Positions 1 through 5,491 of a stretch of 11,106 nucleotides of DNA are shown one piece after another; the stretch's first letter is position 1, and the number at the start of each line of letters is the position of its first letter. The notes under the pieces are model-generated. The model ran no database searches. It saw only the letters and a program-made list of their open reading frames with translations, and was not told the DNA's origin. A program made the position numbers and the translations under genes. This DNA comes from JAAEQG01 sp023133475 (GTDB lineage Bacteria; Planctomycetota; Phycisphaerae; UBA1845), in the NCBI GenBank assembly GCA_030631415.1, contig DAOVLE010000176.1:1-11106 (forward strand). The letters run 5' to 3'.

Positions 1-11
1 CGGCGGCGATC

Positions 12-112
12 CTTGTCCGTGGCGAAGGCCGTCGCGTGCTCCCACGGACAAGAACCGCTCGAACGTTCCACGGTGATGTCGTAGCGTTGTTCGTCAGCGG
101 TTCTTGTCCGTG
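12..112. repeat. Three-armed inverted repeat at window start
   Basis: The arm at 43-59 is the exact reverse complement of 96-112 (17 nt). Its left part, extended by one base to 42-52, is also the exact reverse complement of 12-22 (11 nt). The segments 12-21 and 103-112 are therefore direct copies, and both can pair with the middle arm. Two mutually exclusive hairpins could form. The matches are read directly from the sequence. A role such as attenuation is speculative, because any gene to the left is outside the window. Confidence 0.75.
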
Positions 113-190
113 CCACCCGGTGTGAACGGTTACCCGTTGTTTTCGGTTCAGAATCTGGGGCGTGAACCGCCGATAACCACTGGTGGCGTC

Positions 191-265
191 GTAGGGCGGG
201 TGGAACCCGCTCTACAATCGGCGGGTAAAACCCGCCCTACAATCGGCGGGTGGAACCCGCCCTAC
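191..265. repeat. Three tandem 25-bp palindromic units
   Basis: Units at 191-215, 216-240 and 241-265 each read as an inverted repeat of the form GCGGGT-4 nt-ACCCGC, and each ends in CTAC. The second and third differ only in the loop region. The same core (GTAGGGCGGGT) recurs at 3538 and 3605, so this is a dispersed REP-like family. The array ends 11 nt before the ATG of the HldE-like gene. It also contains an in-frame GTG at 250 that is not the likely start. Confidence 0.85.
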
Positions 266-276
266 AGTTTCTGCCA

Positions 277-1902
277 ATGAACCGAGACTTTCATCACAAA
301 ATCGTCACCCCCACACATCTCGTCCGGGACGTTCAGGAGGCCCGTCGCAGAGGCCTGACTATCGTACAGTGCCACGGCTGCTTCGACATCGTGCATCCCG
401 GGCACATCCGCTATCTGGAATTCGCCCGGCGTCAGGGCGACATGCTGGTGGTGACCCTGACCGGCGACTCGGAGATCACCAAAGGCCCCGACAAACCTTA
501 CATTCCCCAGGAACTCCGTGCGGAGAACCTGGCGGCTTTGGAATTCGTGGACCGGGTCTGCATAGACCATGCCCCGACGGCTGAAGCGATTCTTCGAGCG
601 GTCCGTCCGGAGGTCTACGTTAAAGGGCGGGAGTATGAGTTTTCACGCAACCCCGGATTCCTGCGGGAGCGGGAGCTGGTGGAGCGGCAAGGCGGGCGGG
701 TGATCTTTTCGAGCGGGGACGTGGTGTTCAGCTCGACGCAATTGGCCCAGGCGATGCCCTACGACGGAGACCTGGAACGACACCGCCTACAGTCGATCTG
801 TGGCCGACATGGGATCGATGAGAGCCGACTGGCGAATATCCTCGATGATTTTCGAGGCTTGCGTGTGGTGGTGGCGGGCGACACGATTCTGGACCGTTAC
901 ATCTTTTGCGACGTGATCGATGTAGCCAGCGAGTCGCCCTTGATGTCGCTGGCACAGCTTGGCGAGCAGTGCTATGCCGGTGGTGCGGCGATAGTCGCCC
1001 GTCACTCTGCGGCGATGGGTGCCCAAACCCTGCTTGTCAGCCCCGTAGCCGCCGACGAGGCGACCACCTACGCCGAAAACGTGCTGGCGGCTGAGGGTGT
1101 CGAAACCCGGACCCTGGCGATACGCCGGGAACTGGTCGAGAAAACCCGCTACCTGGTGGACGAAACCAAACTGCTCAAAGTCGAGCACGGCAAGCCCGAG
1201 CCGCTGGACTCGGCGGCGGAGCAACGTTTTGCCGGGTTGCTCGAAGAGGCGGCGGAAGGGGCTGATGTGTTGATCTTCTGCGACTTCGGGTACGGCATGC
1301 TCACCCGGAGCCTGCTGGAGCGGGTCTTGCCGAACCTGCGCCGCAAAGTCGGGACGATTGCCGCAGACGTTAGTGGGCCTCACGCCAATCTGCTGCACTT
1401 TCGGCAGGTCGATTTGCTGTGCCCCAGCGAGCGTGAGATGCGTTCGATGCTGCACGATTTCGAGCACGGTCTGGCTCCGGTGGCCTGGAACCTGCTTAAC
1501 GAAACCCAGGCTCGCCATCTGCTTGTCACCCTGGACAAGAAGGGGCTGGTTGCCTTCGAGCGTCGCAGCCAGAACCCGCGTGTGGCTGACTGGGGTGGTC
1601 GTTTGAAAAGCGAGCATTTGCCTTCGTTTGCCGATCGGACCGTGGACCGTCTGGGTTGCGGGGACGCCTTGCTCACCGCTTCGACGCTGGCTCTTGCAGT
1701 TGGTGGAGGCTTGAATTCGGCGGCTTACCTGGGCAACATTGCCGCCGCCATTGAGATTGCCCGGCTCGGCAACATTCCGGTGGAGGCTGACGTGCTAAGG
1801 CGCCAATTACGCCGGCGTCCCGAGTTGCAGCGGGAGCCCTATAAAACAAGGCCGCCCTCCCGGACGGCCCCACCCCCTGTGTCGGGGTGCGTTCCCCGTT
1901 AA
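277..1902 (+). CDS. HldE-like bifunctional nucleotidyltransferase-sugar kinase, reversed domain order
   Basis: This 541-residue protein has two domains. Residues about 10-160 are an RfaE2/HldE-type nucleotidyltransferase: GCFDIVHPGH carries the HxGH nucleotide-binding motif at 40-43, followed by VKGREY near 115-120 and FSST near 151. Residues about 190-515 are a PfkB/RfaE1-type kinase: AGDTILDRY near 200, AGGAA near 235, and GCGD with the presumed catalytic Asp near 463. The family phosphorylates heptose 7-phosphate at C1 and then transfers AMP to give ADP-heptose for envelope glycans. In E. coli HldE the kinase comes first; here the order is swapped. No other heptose gene is visible, so the sugar is inferred. 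An open frame extends to a GTG at 250 inside a repeat, but ATG 277 is preferred although no clear Shine-Dalgarno sequence precedes it. The last 20 or so residues are Pro/Arg-rich and encoded by two hairpins, so they may be a non-conserved tail. Confidence 0.85.
   Translation: MNRDFHHKIVTPTHLVRDVQEARRRGLTIVQCHGCFDIVHPGHIRYLEFARRQGDMLVVTLTGDSEITKGPDKPYIPQELRAENLAALEFVDRVCIDHAPTAEAILRAVRPEVYVKGREYEFSRNPGFLRERELVERQGGRVIFSSGDVVFSSTQLAQAMPYDGDLERHRLQSICGRHGIDESRLANILDDFRGLRVVVAGDTILDRYIFCDVIDVASESPLMSLAQLGEQCYAGGAAIVARHSAAMGAQTLLVSPVAADEATTYAENVLAAEGVETRTLAIRRELVEKTRYLVDETKLLKVEHGKPEPLDSAAEQRFAGLLEEAAEGADVLIFCDFGYGMLTRSLLERVLPNLRRKVGTIAADVSGPHANLLHFRQVDLLCPSEREMRSMLHDFEHGLAPVAWNLLNETQARHLLVTLDKKGLVAFERRSQNPRVADWGGRLKSEHLPSFADRTVDRLGCGDALLTASTLALAVGGGLNSAAYLGNIAAAIEIARLGNIPVEADVLRRQLRRRPELQREPYKTRPPSRTAPPPVSGCVPR
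1850..1889 (+). repeat. Two hairpins overlapping the 3' end of the HldE-like gene
   Basis: GGCCG at 1850-1854 pairs with CGGCC at 1865-1869. CACCCC at 1871-1876 pairs with GGGGTG at 1884-1889. Both lie inside the coding frame just before the stop and encode the low-complexity tail. No T-run follows, so they are poor intrinsic terminators by themselves, but they could slow polymerase ahead of the T-rich site at 1938. Confidence 0.4.
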
Positions 1903-1937
1903 CTCATTCATACATAGACGCTCACATAGTAAGTTTG

Positions 1938-1956
1938 ACACGCGGGTGTTTTTTTT
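1938..1956 (+). terminator. Likely intrinsic terminator of the HldE-like gene
   Basis: A short stem of ACAC (1938-1941) and GTGT (1946-1949) around the loop GCGG is followed by a run of eight T (1949-1956), about 35 nt after the stop. The T-run is strong and the stem is short. No other candidate for ending the + strand transcript is as good. Confidence 0.5.
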
Positions 1957-1981
1957 GGCGAATCACGATGAAAATGCTGAA

Positions 1982-2102
1982 GTAGGTCGGGTCCGCAGAC
2001 CCGACATTCGGGATTCCCAACGGCACCGCGGATGGCCGCCTCCCTTACGGTTGCGGTACTGATTGGGTCGAGGGGGATGTCGGGTCTGCGGACCCGACCT
2101 AC
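1982..2102. repeat. Pair of 26-nt palindromic repeats in perfect inverted orientation
   Basis: The segment 1982-2007 is the exact reverse complement of 2077-2102. Each arm is itself a palindrome, GTCGGGTC and GACCCGAC around a 4-nt loop. This is the two-REP arrangement seen in bacterial interspersed mosaic elements. It lies between two convergent genes, where it could act as a bidirectional 3'-end or RNA-stabilising structure. That role is inferred. Confidence 0.85.
2033..2068 (-). repeat. Dispersed repeat, copy A (CCGTAAGGGAG family)
   Basis: Read on the - strand, a 24-nt core (2040-2063) matches the cores at 3875-3898 (two differences) and 11078-11101 (one difference). Similarity to the copy at the right window edge extends to about 36 nt, including the CCCAATCAG side and a CGGCC end. 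It sits inside the spacer of the inverted palindrome pair. Confidence 0.75.
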
Positions 2103-2121
2103 GGGGGCGGTGTGGCAAATG

Positions 2122-3489
2122 TCAGCGGAATCGCTCTTGTACGATGGTGTTTAGCTCGCACGCGAGCTTACGCTCATCCACGTTCACCAGTCGGCCATCT
2201 TTCACCACGGTTAGACCGTTGACCATGACCCGGTCAGCCCGTGGGGCATGGCAGAGCATCAGGGCGGCTAACGGGTCCTGAGCTGCCGCACCGGCAAAGG
2301 CAATGTCGTCGATCCTGAACAAGGCCAGGTCCGCAGCCATATCCGGTGCGATACGCCCCAGCGTCGGCCTGGCAAGCACGTCAGCCCCGCCGGCGGTGAG
2401 CATGTTGAACGCTTGGGCTGTGGACAACGCCGTGGCGCCGCCTTGCACCCGCTGGAGCAGCATGGCTTGACGGGCTTCAGCCGGCACATTCCCACCGTCG
2501 TTGCTGCTGCTGCCGTCCACGCCGATACCGACCTTGACACCCTTCCCCAACATGCGGGCGATCGGGGCGATCCCACTGCCCAGACGCATGTTTGAACACG
2601 GGCAATGCACCACCCCGGTGCCGGTCTGAGCCAACAGGTCGATGTCCGCACCGTCAAGGTGCACACAGTGAGCCAGATAAACGTCAGGCCCCAGCCAATC
2701 GTGCTCGTGCAGGAATGGGATTGGGCGCAGGCCGAACTTGTCGAGGCAGTATCTTTCCTCGTCGAGCGTCTCAGCCGCGTGGGTGTGCAGCAGCACGCCC
2801 TTTTCGCGGGCCAACACCTGTGTATCACGCAGCAGTTCGGGGCTGATGCTGAACGGCGAGCACGGAGCCAGGTCAATCCGCACCATGGCATACGGGCTGG
2901 GATCGTGGTAGGCATCGATCACCCGCGTGCAATCCTGGAGGATTTCGTCTTCCGGCTGGGTGCAGTCATCGGGCGGTAGGCCGCCGTTGGATTCGCCCAC
3001 GCTCATGCTCCCGCGACAGGCGTGGATGCGCATGCCCAGCGTCTCGGCCGCCTCCAGGACCGATTCGAGGCGAGCATCGCTGCCACGCGGGAAGATATAG
3101 AAATGGTCGCTGGTGATAGTGCAGCCGGAAAGCAACATCTCGCCCATGCTGACCATGGCTGCCGTCTTCACCGCCTGGTGGTCGATATGCCGCCACTTCT
3201 GATACAACGCCGCCAGCCAATCGAACAGCTTGACACTCTGCACGGCGAGCAACCCGCGTGTCAGAGACTGATACAGATGGTGATGGGTATTGACAAAGCC
3301 GGGCGCGATCAGATAGCCGTGCCCGTCAATCACCTCCACATCAGCCTCCGGTCGAGGTATCGCCATTTCGTCTGCGTCACCCACTTCCCGGATCACCCCG
3401 TCCTGGATAACGATGGTCTGGTTCTCCAGCACCACGGGGGTTCCGTCGCGTGTTGTGATGATGGTTCCGCCGGTGATGATAGTTTTCAT
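2122..3489 (-). CDS. 8-oxoguanine deaminase-type amidohydrolase
   Basis: This 455-residue protein is a metal-dependent amidohydrolase of the TRZ/ATZ and SsnA group. In order it shows an N-terminal beta region (ITGGTIITTRDG), the metal-binding NTHHHLYQ (His 69 and 71), SDHFYIFP, HTHAAET (His 237, Glu 240), YLAHCVHL (His 274) and GVDGSSSND (Asp 325). The long stretches GSMSVGESNGGLPPDD and CSNMRLGSGIAP closely resemble the 8-oxoguanine deaminase family as I remember it. That enzyme converts 8-oxoguanine to urate and ammonia in the cytoplasm. Related candidates are hydroxy-triazine hydrolases (AtzB-like) and SsnA. The frame is open to an ATG at 3537, but ATG 3489 is chosen: it gives the usual family N-terminus and has AGGA at -5 to -8 and AGAGGA at about -11 to -16. 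The gene follows preT and preA in the same direction, which supports nucleobase catabolism, but a 569-nt gap separates it from preA. Confidence 0.85.
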   Translation of the reverse strand: MKTIITGGTIITTRDGTPVVLENQTIVIQDGVIREVGDADEMAIPRPEADVEVIDGHGYLIAPGFVNTHHHLYQSLTRGLLAVQSVKLFDWLAALYQKWRHIDHQAVKTAAMVSMGEMLLSGCTITSDHFYIFPRGSDARLESVLEAAETLGMRIHACRGSMSVGESNGGLPPDDCTQPEDEILQDCTRVIDAYHDPSPYAMVRIDLAPCSPFSISPELLRDTQVLAREKGVLLHTHAAETLDEERYCLDKFGLRPIPFLHEHDWLGPDVYLAHCVHLDGADIDLLAQTGTGVVHCPCSNMRLGSGIAPIARMLGKGVKVGIGVDGSSSNDGGNVPAEARQAMLLQRVQGGATALSTAQAFNMLTAGGADVLARPTLGRIAPDMAADLALFRIDDIAFAGAAAQDPLAALMLCHAPRADRVMVNGLTVVKDGRLVNVDERKLACELNTIVQERFR

Positions 3490-3537
3490 AGGGTCCTGGT
3501 CCTCTGTTCCATAATACGATGACGTATTCTTGGTCAT

Positions 3538-3590
3538 GTAGGGCGGGTTTCACCCGCCTTCCGGTCCGCGGCGGACGGAACCCACCCTAC
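3538..3590. repeat. REP-like palindrome upstream of the amidohydrolase
   Basis: GTAGGGCGGGTT at 3538 pairs, with one G:T-type mismatch, with AACCCACCCTAC ending at 3590. Two smaller palindromes (GGCGGGT and ACCCGCC types, then a GGTCCGC/GCGGAC type) are nested inside. It has the same core as the 191-265 units. It lies just upstream of the chosen start, in the amidohydrolase 5' region, and this argues against the longer reading frame to 3537. Confidence 0.7.
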
Positions 3591-3595
3591 AGACT

Positions 3596-3666
3596 ATCAT
3601 GGATGTAGGGCGGGTTCTACCCGCCGGCGCGATGCCACAACGGCGGGTGAAACAATTCTCCATGAT
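3596..3666. repeat. Degraded REP-like unit flanked by ATCATGG/CCATGAT
   Basis: A second GTAGGGCGGGTT unit starts at 3605. Its right half (GGCGGGTGAAAC near 3642-3653) breaks off before the expected CCGCCCTAC. The unit is bracketed by ATCATGG (3596-3602) and CCATGAT (3660-3666), an exact 7-nt inverted pair. The truncated end suggests decay or an internal deletion. Confidence 0.55.
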
Positions 3667-3706
3667 CGCCCGGGGGATTGGGCAGGCAAATTTTTTTGAA
3701 AACTGC

Positions 3707-3733
3707 TTGCTTTTTGGCCATACGTGGTATAAA
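3707..3733 (+). promoter_or_regulatory. Orphan promoter with UP-like tract and extended -10
   Basis: An A/T-rich tract (about 3688-3702) is followed by TTGCTT at 3707-3712 as a -35 candidate and TGGTATAAA at 3725-3733, an extended -10. The spacer is 15 bp, which is short, but the TG motif can compensate. No + strand gene follows; all + strand frames beyond oppose preA. The expected transcript start is near 3740. Confidence 0.45.
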
Positions 3734-3736
3734 ACA

Positions 3737-3846
3737 TAGGTAGAGTTGTTATACGGACCTACGCCCAAAGGGCGTTATCATAGAGCTTTTCCCCTCCGGA
3801 AAGCACCGGGATCATCCTCTTTGGAGGAGCCCGGTGCTTTCTTGCG
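3737..3846 (+). ncRNA. Candidate short structured RNA
   Basis: From the promoter at 3707-3733 to the T-tract after 3840 there are three consecutive hairpins: TAGGT (3737-3741) with ACCTA (3757-3761), ACGCCC (3761-3766) with GGGCGT (3770-3775), and a strong 11-bp stem at 3800-3840. A transcript of about 100 nt with this layout would look like a small RNA, or like a leader whose gene has been lost. I recognise no known RNA family, and expression is unproven. Confidence 0.25.
3800..3846 (+). terminator. Strong hairpin followed by TTTCTT
   Basis: AAAGCACCGGG (3800-3810) pairs perfectly with CCCGGTGCTTT (3830-3840), and CCTC/GAGG extends the stem inward. The + strand continues with CTT, giving TTTCTT. 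The A-rich opposite side means it could also act weakly on the - strand, about 220 nt downstream of preA. The + direction fits better. Confidence 0.5.
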
Positions 3847-3874
3847 CTTAGCGGTATCCAAAAACAGCCATCCG

Positions 3875-3898
3875 ATCAGTGCCGCGACCGTAAGGGAG
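3875..3898 (+). repeat. Dispersed repeat, copy B (CCGTAAGGGAG family)
   Basis: This 24-nt core differs by one base from the copy at 11078-11101 and by two from the copy at 2040-2063. Here only the core is conserved; the flanks differ. Read on the - strand it translates to SLTVAALIG, a false membrane-like segment inside a spurious reading frame. Confidence 0.75.
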
Positions 3899-3915
3899 TA
3901 GCCAATCCAAGTAGA

Positions 3916-3942
3916 CCTGTAGCGCAGGCTTCCAGCCGGCAC
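3916..3942. repeat. Short palindromic segment (GGCTTCCAGCC core)
   Basis: The stretch TGTAGCGCAGG followed by GGCT-TCC-AGCC forms a small hairpin. I remember similar TGTAGCGCAGGCTTCCAGCC sequences as common dispersed repeats in some PVC bacteria, but this window has only this copy. The repeat call therefore rests on memory and on its position among other repeats. Confidence 0.3.
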
Positions 3943-3963
3943 AGTGGCCAATAAAAACGGTAA

Positions 3964-4038
3964 ACATTCAGTAAACCCGTGGTGTGCGTAAAGGCAAGAG
4001 GCAACGAGGTGTCTTCTTCTGAGCCCCCAACGGGGGCT
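3964..4038 (+). repeat. Composite tandem-repeat element, copy 1 (minimal array)
   Basis: The left flank 3964-3986 (ACATTCAGT then AACCCGTGGTGTG) matches 6823-6845 at 22 of 23 positions. It is followed by one 7-nt unit GGCAAGA (3993-3999) and one 8-nt unit GGCAACGA (4000-4007). The right flank is GGTGTCTTCTTC and the hairpin GCCCCC-AAC-GGGGGC (4023-4037), which match the far side of copy 3. The element lies just after the preA stop. Confidence 0.75.
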
Positions 4039-4058
4039 AACGCCATGGGCCACCGGGA

Positions 4059-5270
4059 CTACTCCGGAGCCTTCACGATCTCCAACGCCTCCGCGGGGCA
4101 CACCGTCACGCACAGGCGACACCCCTGACAACGCTCATGGTCGATCTGGGGCAAGCGATCGGAGCCCTCGAGCTTGATGGCCTGGTGCCCGCCGTCGCGG
4201 CAGGCGATGTAGCACAGATCACACTTGACGCAACGGCTCTCAATCAGCGAAGAAACCACCTTGACCTCACGCGGCAAGTCAGCGTGCCCGACGATACGGT
4301 CCAGACTCTTGCCGATGATCTCGGACGGGCTGCCAAAACCCTTCTCCTGGAGATAGAAAGCCAACCCATCTTGCAGATCGTCAATGATGTCATAGCCGTA
4401 GTGCATGACCGCGGTGCAAAACTGCACGGTGGTGGCTCCGACCAGCATCATCTCGACGGCATCCCGCCAGGTCACCGGGCCGCCGGTGGCGGTGATCGGC
4501 AGGTCAACATTCTTGCTGATCTCCGCCAACGTCCGCAGGGTGATCGGTTTGGTGGCCGGCCCGCTCAGACCGCTGTAAGTGCTGTAGCCCTGAACGTTGG
4601 GGTAGGGGACAAAACTGTCCACGTCCACGCCCATGAGCGAAGGGATGGTGTTGGCGGCACAAATCGCGTCAGCCCCGCCACGCTTGACCGCCTGAGCCAC
4701 CTTCACAATGTTGGTTACCTGCGGTGTGATCTTGATCACCACCGGGCAGCGTTGGGCAGCTTCCTTGACCCAGCCGGCCACCCGCTCGGTGGCGTCGAGG
4801 CTCTGAGCCAGCATGGCGCCGGGCTCCTCACCCATGCTGCCCTGCGGGCACGAGAAACTGCACTCGATAATGTCAACCCCGACCGACTCCAGACGCTTGA
4901 CCAGCTCCTGCCACTCCTGCTTCTTCGAGCCCATGATGCTGACGCAGACCACCCTATCGGGGTACTCCTTCTTGAGCATATCAACCCGCTGTTCCACCAC
5001 GTCGATATGGTGCTCGGAAATCAGGTCGATGTTACCCAGCCCCGCAATTCGCCCCCCTTCGTAGTGCAAAGCGCTCATCATGGGGTAGGCCAAGTCCACT
5101 GGCTCGGTCTCGACCGAGGTGGTCTTGAGCACCGCCCCACCCCAACCGGCTTCAAACGCCGACCGGACCATGTCCAGATCGTCAGAAGGCGGAGCGGCTG
5201 ACAGCAAAAAGGGATTGCGAAACCGAACCCCGCAAAAATCAATCGACAAATCCCGATCGTGCGTAATCAT
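4059..5270 (-). CDS. preA: PreA-type dihydropyrimidine dehydrogenase catalytic subunit
   Basis: This 403-residue cytoplasmic protein has an FMN-binding dihydroorotate dehydrogenase-like barrel (residues about 5-320) and a C-terminal ferredoxin domain. The barrel shows FRNPFLLSAAPPS at the N-terminus, the FSCPQG segment near 139-144, KITP near 180 and the ANT segment near 206-208. Two CxxCxxCxxxC motifs bind 4Fe-4S clusters: Cys 347, 350, 353, 357 and Cys 381, 384, 387, 391. With PreT the family reduces uracil or thymine to the 5,6-dihydro form using NAD(P)H, or runs in reverse. The loop after SCPQ has no cysteine, unlike mammalian dihydropyrimidine dehydrogenase, so the substrate is not certain. 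The frame extends one codon to a TTG, but ATG 5270 is chosen because AGGAG lies 6 nt upstream. preT ends 221 nt before this start on the same strand. Confidence 0.88.
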   Translation of the reverse strand: MITHDRDLSIDFCGVRFRNPFLLSAAPPSDDLDMVRSAFEAGWGGAVLKTTSVETEPVDLAYPMMSALHYEGGRIAGLGNIDLISEHHIDVVEQRVDMLKKEYPDRVVCVSIMGSKKQEWQELVKRLESVGVDIIECSFSCPQGSMGEEPGAMLAQSLDATERVAGWVKEAAQRCPVVIKITPQVTNIVKVAQAVKRGGADAICAANTIPSLMGVDVDSFVPYPNVQGYSTYSGLSGPATKPITLRTLAEISKNVDLPITATGGPVTWRDAVEMMLVGATTVQFCTAVMHYGYDIIDDLQDGLAFYLQEKGFGSPSEIIGKSLDRIVGHADLPREVKVVSSLIESRCVKCDLCYIACRDGGHQAIKLEGSDRLPQIDHERCQGCRLCVTVCPAEALEIVKAPE

Positions 5271-5276
5271 CAAACA

Positions 5277-5281
5277 CTCCT
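5277..5281 (-). promoter_or_regulatory. Shine-Dalgarno site of preA
   Basis: AGGAG on the - strand, with 6 nt to ATG 5270. It fixes the start at that ATG rather than at the preceding in-frame TTG codon (5271-5273), which would be only 3 nt away. Confidence 0.75.
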
Positions 5282-5289
5282 ACTCAGAA

Positions 5290-5360
5290 ATGGAAAATGG
5301 AAAATTGGGAATCGACGGCAGCGAATGACACACTGCTGGAACTTCATTTTCAATTCTCCA
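5290..5360. repeat. ATGGAAA direct repeats with an inverted partner
   Basis: ATGGAAA occurs twice in tandem (5290-5303) and is followed by AATTGGGAATCG. About 45 nt on, CATTTTCAATTCTCCA (5345-5360) is an imperfect reverse complement of this region. It is a second, A/T-rich 7-nt repeat type, different from the GGCAAGA arrays. It forms the near-start leader of preA. Confidence 0.5.
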
Positions 5361-5361
5361 C

Positions 5362-5432
5362 GCTCCCCGTTGGGGAGCCGCTAAACGCTACGGACTTGCC
5401 GCCGCTAAACACCTTCCCCCTGTCACACAGGG
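5362..5432. repeat. Hairpins and GCCGCTAAAC direct repeats between preT and preA
   Basis: GCTCCCC (5362-5368) pairs perfectly with GGGGAGC (5372-5378) around GTT. GCCGCTAAAC occurs at 5377-5386 and again at 5401-5410. CCCTGT (5418-5423) pairs with ACAGGG (5427-5432). On the preT transcript these would be stem-loops between the two genes. None carries a T-run on the - strand, so they are not clear terminators and may instead affect RNA stability. Confidence 0.65.
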
Positions 5433-5443
5433 ATATCCACTCC

Positions 5444-5481
5444 TCGTTGCCTTGTTGCCTTGTTGCCTCTTGCCTCTTGCC
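5444..5481 (-). repeat. Composite tandem-repeat array, copy 4
   Basis: On the - strand there are two 7-nt units GGCAAGA (5481-5468), then three 8-nt units: GGCAACAA twice and GGCAACGA (5467-5444), continuing into GGAG. A degenerate unit (GGCGGAA) directly follows the preT stop TGA, so the repeat tract effectively begins at the end of preT. The 7-then-8 order is the same as in the other three copies. Confidence 0.8.
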
Positions 5482-5491
5482 TTCTTCCGCC

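Noticed and set aside
250..276. GTG 250 as start of the HldE-like gene
   Set aside because: The codon and the next residues are encoded by the 25-bp repeat unit that also occurs twice upstream. ATG 277 is the better start.
1935..1964. TTGACA at 1935-1940 as a promoter -35 box
   Set aside because: No convincing -10 lies at 16-18 bp and no + strand gene follows. The site reads better as part of the terminator with eight T.
3632..3739. Small + strand frame of about 35 residues
   Set aside because: It runs through a degraded palindrome, a T-run and the promoter-like site. No ribosome site or similarity supports it.
3778..4131. Reading frame on the - strand of 117 residues with a membrane-like segment near its end
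   Set aside because: The hydrophobic part is the translation of the 24-nt dispersed repeat (SLTVAALIG). The rest crosses a terminator hairpin, a tandem array and the end of preA. There is no ribosome site or recognisable family.
4137..5201. Long + strand frame opposite preA
   Set aside because: It is an antisense shadow of a confident gene in GC-rich DNA, and its translation resembles no family I know. The same applies to 5519-6490 opposite preT and to 7034-8098 and 8762-9727 opposite smc.
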